From the NCBI GenBank assembly GCA_023135025.1, contig JAGLTY010000097.1, forward strand, positions 1 to 7,434: 7,434 nt of DNA. The letters run 5' to 3'. The position numbers and the translations under genes are program-made. How positions within the stretch are numbered: position 1 is the first letter of the stretch; each line of letters opens with the position of its first letter. Shown here piece after piece: positions 6,131 through 7,434 of this stretch. The notes beneath the pieces are model-generated. The model was not told the origin of the DNA. It saw nothing but the letters and a program-made list of their open reading frames with translations, and did no database searches. Source of the DNA: Bacteroidales bacterium (lineage in GTDB: Bacteria; Bacteroidota; Bacteroidia; Bacteroidales; GCA-2748055).

Positions 6131-6535
6131 TCTTTTTATCTTGGCCATGAATACGGGATCCCGTTTGCCTTTGGCAGGGCGCTGGGATTCAATGATTCGG
6201 ACCTTCTCAGGTCCAGGACATACTACAATGTTTACCGCGTCGAAACCCAGCCGGCCATCGATGTGGCCAGGCGAATTGCTTCAAAACTCAAATTTGTGGG
6301 TCAGCCTGGGATTGCCTTTTACGGAGATGAAAACTATCCTGTGAAAACAGTGGGACTGGGAACCGGTTGTATATGCGATCCATTGCAGTTTATGGACCTT
6401 AATATGGACCTGGCCATTGCCATTGATGATACGGTGCATACCTGGACCCAGACCACTTTTGCTGAGGATACGGGCCGGCCACTGGTGGTAGTGAACCTAC
6501 GAAACACTTCATTTCAAGCAGGGTTGTTCCTATAG
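6131..6535 (+). pseudogene. Decayed C-terminal fragment of a Nif3-like protein
   Basis: An open frame running from 6041 to 6535 becomes protein-like only from about 6131 (GHEYGIPFAFGRALGF onward). It resembles the second half of Nif3-like dinuclear-metal proteins: YYNVYRVETQPAIDVARRIASKL, then KTVGLGTGCICDPLQF, then IDDTVHTWTQTTFAEDTGRPLVVVN. Full members are roughly twice as long and have an N-terminal metal-binding half that is absent here. The expected C-terminal metal motif after VVVN (NHGTSEE-like) reads NLRNTSFQAG, so its His and Glu ligands are missing, and the frame stops 8 residues later. No convincing start codon is seen; the upstream 90 nt are AT-rich and non-coding in appearance. 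I take it as a remnant. A small, divergent, expressed protein is the alternative. Confidence 0.5.
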
Positions 6536-6540
6536 ATGGG

Positions 6541-7104
6541 TTACTGCATAACTTCCCTGAGCATCTTTTCATTTTCAGGCCCCCAGTAGGAGCAGTCAAG
6601 CTGAAGGAACAGAGAGGTGTAGGGGAGGGTGCAGTTAGTCTTGATCACGAGCACCCTGAACAAAGAAGAGCTCTCGTCCAGCATCTTAAATACTTCATCG
6701 TGGAGCAGGGTATTGACACCTCTTCCTTCCAGGGTCTTAGCCGCTGCGGACCTGAACGCTTCAATGCCAGGAACCTGCTCCTCCGTAATAAAAGAGAGCT
6801 CTCTGTCCTGGTAAATGATGGGTTTCACATGGGTGCTTTTATCCACTGCGTCCAGTACAAGCTCCAGGGTGGGCAGCAGATCCTCTTCCACATAAAGATA
6901 TTTCATTCCTGGTGAAGACTGCTCCGGGAATGCTTTGTCCACCACCAGGATCCAGTTTCTGTGACCGAGCATGTGCAGGTCCTGTTCCAGCACCTCATAC
7001 CATGTAACTTCTCCTTGAACAACTTCAGGTTGGGTACAGGAATATGTGAAAATTGATAAGAATGCAAAAGAGATAATAACGATTATTGTTTTCAAATGTC
7101 TCAT
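6541..7104 (-). CDS. RbsD/FucU-like sugar mutarotase, predicted lipoprotein
   Basis: ATG at 7104 is chosen over an in-frame TTG at 7125 because it gives a clean signal peptide (MRHLKTIIVIISFAFLSIF) ending TYSC, with lipid-anchor Cys23, for a total of 187 residues. The mature part resembles the RbsD/FucU fold. LGHRNWILVVDKAFP (46-60) parallels the RbsD segment with its catalytic His and Asp (His48, Asp56 here), and IKTNCTLPYTSLFLQ (154-168) parallels the C-terminal C-x-PY motif with the catalytic Tyr (Tyr162). Such enzymes interconvert pyranose and furanose forms or anomers of ribose or fucose and are normally cytoplasmic; an exported version would act on sugars released outside. It diverges from the sulfatase gene. 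The family call is by eye and moderate; the lipoprotein signal is clear. Confidence 0.65.
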   Translation of the reverse strand: MRHLKTIIVIISFAFLSIFTYSCTQPEVVQGEVTWYEVLEQDLHMLGHRNWILVVDKAFPEQSSPGMKYLYVEEDLLPTLELVLDAVDKSTHVKPIIYQDRELSFITEEQVPGIEAFRSAAAKTLEGRGVNTLLHDEVFKMLDESSSLFRVLVIKTNCTLPYTSLFLQLDCSYWGPENEKMLREVMQ

Positions 7105-7122
7105 AGGATAGTGTATGTTTCT

Positions 7123-7130
7123 CAAATATA
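7123..7130 (-). promoter_or_regulatory. Probable -7 element of the mutarotase-like gene (TATATTTG)
   Basis: On the minus strand TATATTTG fits TAnnTTTG exactly and lies 18 nt ahead of the ATG at 7104. This supports that ATG, since the TTG alternative at 7125 would fall inside the promoter element. No clear -33 element is seen. Confidence 0.5.
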
Positions 7131-7151
7131 TGAAAAATGAGATTTGTTTTT

Positions 7152-7159
7152 TACCTTCG
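7152..7159 (+). promoter_or_regulatory. Possible -7 element of the sulfatase gene (TACCTTCG)
   Basis: TACCTTCG differs from TAnnTTTG at one base and ends 6 nt before the sulfatase ATG, which would make the transcript nearly leaderless. No -33 element is evident, so support is weak. Confidence 0.25.
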
Positions 7160-7165
7160 GGTCAT

Positions 7166-7434
7166 ATGAGATTGAAAGGTGTCTTCTTGTTCTTCCTGGC
7201 TGCCATGGTTTTTTGGTCATGCGGAACAGTTCCAGAGACGAAAACCAGGCCCAATTTCATATTTATCCTGGTGGACGATATGGGCTGGGCCGATCTGGGA
7301 TGTTATGGAAGCAGTTTTCATGAAACCCCTAACATAGACTTGCTGGCCGTGGAATCCATGCGGTTCACCAATGCCTATGCTGCCTGCCCGGTCTGTTCAC
7401 CCACCAGGGCCAGCATTATGACCGGAAAATATCC
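7166..7434 (+). CDS. S1-family sulfatase, lipoprotein (5' end only)
   Basis: The first 89 codons are present and the rest lies beyond the window. A hydrophobic signal ends in VFWSC (Cys19), so this is a predicted lipoprotein. The mature protein opens with [21 protein letters not shown] (29-48), whose Asp37-Asp38 bind the active-site Ca2+. [11 protein letters not shown] at 77-87 contains the CxPxR signature in which Cys77 would be oxidised to formylglycine by an anaerobic sulfatase-maturating enzyme or FGE encoded elsewhere. It should remove sulfate esters from glycans or other compounds at the cell surface or in the periplasm. The substrate class cannot be told from this part. Its divergent neighbour is a secreted mutarotase-like protein, consistent with a glycan-degradation locus continuing to the right. 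Confidence 0.93.
   Translation, partial: MRLKGVFLFFLAAMVFWSCGTVPETKTRPNFIFILVDDMGWADLGCYGSSFHETPNIDLLAVESMRFTNAYAACPVCSPTRASIMTGKY

Overview
The window looks like chromosomal DNA of a Bacteroidota bacterium, probably a free-living polysaccharide degrader. The reasons are several lipoprotein signals ending in ...S-C or ...G-C, a GH13 glycosidase and an S1 sulfatase of the secreted type, no Shine-Dalgarno sequences ahead of most genes, and several TAnnTTTG-like -7 promoter elements very close to start codons. The assignment is inferred from style, not from a marker gene.

Left part (1-1916, minus strand): a likely operon read right to left. It holds an inositol-monophosphatase-family phosphatase, a small four-helix membrane protein, and a GH13 alpha-amylase-type lipoprotein whose end lies outside the window. 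The last two genes overlap by ATGA. A divergent gene for a nitrilase-superfamily (carbon-nitrogen) hydrolase (2047-3000, plus) faces the phosphatase. The gap between them carries two tandem palindromes 22 bp apart, probably operators for an unlinked regulator.

Centre (3001-4633, plus): the most notable element is a compact AT-rich hipB-hipS-hipT cassette, a three-gene toxin-antitoxin system in which the HipA kinase is split into a separate N-terminal domain protein (HipS) and a kinase core (HipT). The genes overlap (14 nt, then ATGA). Three copies of the inverted repeat TTACTG-N6-CAGTAA, spaced exactly 61 bp centre to centre, stand ahead of hipB and are the likely HipB autoregulatory operators. 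Visibly lower G+C than both flanks and a stop-to-stop gap of 3 bp to the next gene suggest acquisition by transfer.

Right part (4637-7434): a GntP-family gluconate-type transporter (minus) with a good -7 element and a perfect 8+8 inverted repeat upstream; a decayed C-terminal fragment of a Nif3-like protein (plus); a predicted RbsD/FucU-like sugar mutarotase that is unusual in carrying a lipoprotein signal (minus); and, diverging from it, the 5' end of a lipoprotein sulfatase with its CxPxR formylglycine motif (plus). Together these genes fit uptake and processing of sugars and sulfated glycans. There is no gene-free stretch over 300 bases, and no tRNA, rRNA, CRISPR or insertion sequence was seen.
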